From NCBI GenBank assembly GCA_903909905.1, contig CAIVXP010000049.1, positions 1-5,846 on the forward strand: a DNA stretch of 5,846 nucleotides, read 5' to 3'. The DNA comes from Akkermansiaceae bacterium. GTDB taxonomy: Bacteria; Verrucomicrobiota; Verrucomicrobiia; Verrucomicrobiales; Akkermansiaceae. The stretch's first letter is position 1, and each line of letters starts with the position of its first letter. The notes under the pieces were generated by a model. That model did not search any database. It saw only the letters and a list, made by a program, of their open reading frames with translations, and had not been told where the DNA came from. The translations under genes and the position numbers were made by a program. Below are positions 5,556 through 5,846 of this stretch, piece after piece.

Positions 5556-5750
5556 ATGTTCACAAAAGCATTTGCCGTGTCACTCGCCGCTCTCGCTGGC
5601 GGAATCGGAATCGGTCTCCTCGGCGCCAAAGCCGCTGAAGCCACTGGCCGCAACCCAGGTGCAGCGACTCCGGTCCTCGTCATCTCGATCATTCTGGCGG
5701 CTCTGATTGAAGGTATCTTCATTCTTACCGCATTCGCAGTGCCATTCTAA
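5556..5750 (+). CDS. atpE: F1Fo ATP synthase subunit c (proteolipid)
   Basis: This 64-residue helical hairpin forms the rotating c-ring of Fo. Helix 1 contains the glycine-rich packing motif GGIGIGLLGAKAAEA (15-29), the polar loop is GRNP (31-34, the usual RQP/RNP turn that contacts F1), and helix 2 is VLVISIILAALIEGIFILTAFAV with ion-carrying Glu52. At 64 residues it is shorter than the usual 70-90, with minimal tails. The helix-1 position of the sodium ligand Gln in Ilyobacter-type c subunits is Ile19, and the residue after Glu52 is Gly rather than Ser/Thr. Both favour proton rather than sodium coupling. The start is the ATG at 5556, with a CA-rich leader and no Shine-Dalgarno. A strong hairpin follows the stop by 9 nt, and atpF begins 69 nt after it. 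Confidence 0.95.
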   Translation: MFTKAFAVSLAALAGGIGIGLLGAKAAEATGRNPGAATPVLVISIILAALIEGIFILTAFAVPF

Positions 5751-5759
5751 GCATTCCAA

Positions 5760-5787
5760 GCCGCACGCGTCTCAAGGCGCGTGCGGC
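5760..5787 (+). promoter_or_regulatory. Perfect 10-bp GC hairpin between atpE and atpF
   Basis: GCCGCACGCG (5760-5769) pairs without mismatch with CGCGTGCGGC (5778-5787) around the 8-nt loop TCTCAAGG. It starts 9 nt after the atpE stop and ends 32 nt before the atpF start. No T-tract follows, so full termination is unlikely. It fits an mRNA-stabilising or attenuating element that keeps atpE transcript levels above those of downstream genes. Confidence 0.55.
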
Positions 5788-5819
5788 GACGCTTTCCCCA
5801 AGCCCGACAACCCTTTCCC

Positions 5820-5846
5820 ATGATCACCTTACTTGCAGCTCAAGCC
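5820..5846 (+). CDS. atpF: Likely ATP synthase subunit b, N-terminus only
   Basis: Nine codons (MITLLAAQA) are visible before the window ends. The call rests mainly on position: atpB and atpE are normally followed by atpF, which encodes the peripheral-stalk subunit b. The start fits a short N-terminal tail before the single membrane helix. No Shine-Dalgarno precedes it; the 30 nt upstream are C-rich. The identity cannot be proven from nine residues. Confidence 0.6.

Overview
This 5.8 kb window looks like ordinary chromosome from a Gram-negative, GC-rich bacterium. It carries an LPS-export ATPase, a periplasmic adaptor with a signal peptide, and an F-type ATP synthase operon. My best guess is a member of the Verrucomicrobiota/Planctomycetota group. 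I base that on the style of the adaptor (including its hairpin-tip sequence), the signal-peptide-like N-terminus of ATP synthase subunit a, and the absence of Shine-Dalgarno motifs at the starts. This is an inference, not a proven placement. I see no CRISPR array, insertion sequence, rRNA or tRNA.

Layout: (1) Rightward, 1-1333: the 3' part of lptB, followed after 7 nt by a YhcW-like HAD phosphatase. (2) 1334-1769: a 436-bp gap between convergent genes. It has no convincing intact gene but holds several hairpins and a short frame resembling a decayed XRE-type helix-turn-helix. (3) Leftward, 3881 to 1770: a spermidine-synthase-like Rossmann-fold protein followed by a periplasmic HlyD/RND-type adaptor with a long coiled coil and no transporter partner in the window. 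(4) Leftward, 4278 to 4003: an HU-family nucleoid protein, followed by a strong, nearly symmetric terminator. (5) 4279-4600: a divergent control region between hup and the ATP synthase operon. (6) Rightward, 4601 to the end: atpB (subunit a), atpE (subunit c) and the first nine codons of a likely atpF (subunit b). The two atp gaps contain a G-free CA-rich leader before atpE and a perfect 10-bp GC hairpin after it.

Functionally, lptB powers lipopolysaccharide extraction from the inner membrane. The atp genes build the membrane Fo sector, with the key arginine in subunit a and the key glutamate in subunit c both present. HU shapes the nucleoid. The adaptor/Rossmann pair is the least understood part. 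I found no clear new system. The most interesting loci are the structured gap with the HTH remnant, the orphan adaptor pair, and the atpE flanking signals that may set c-subunit dosage.
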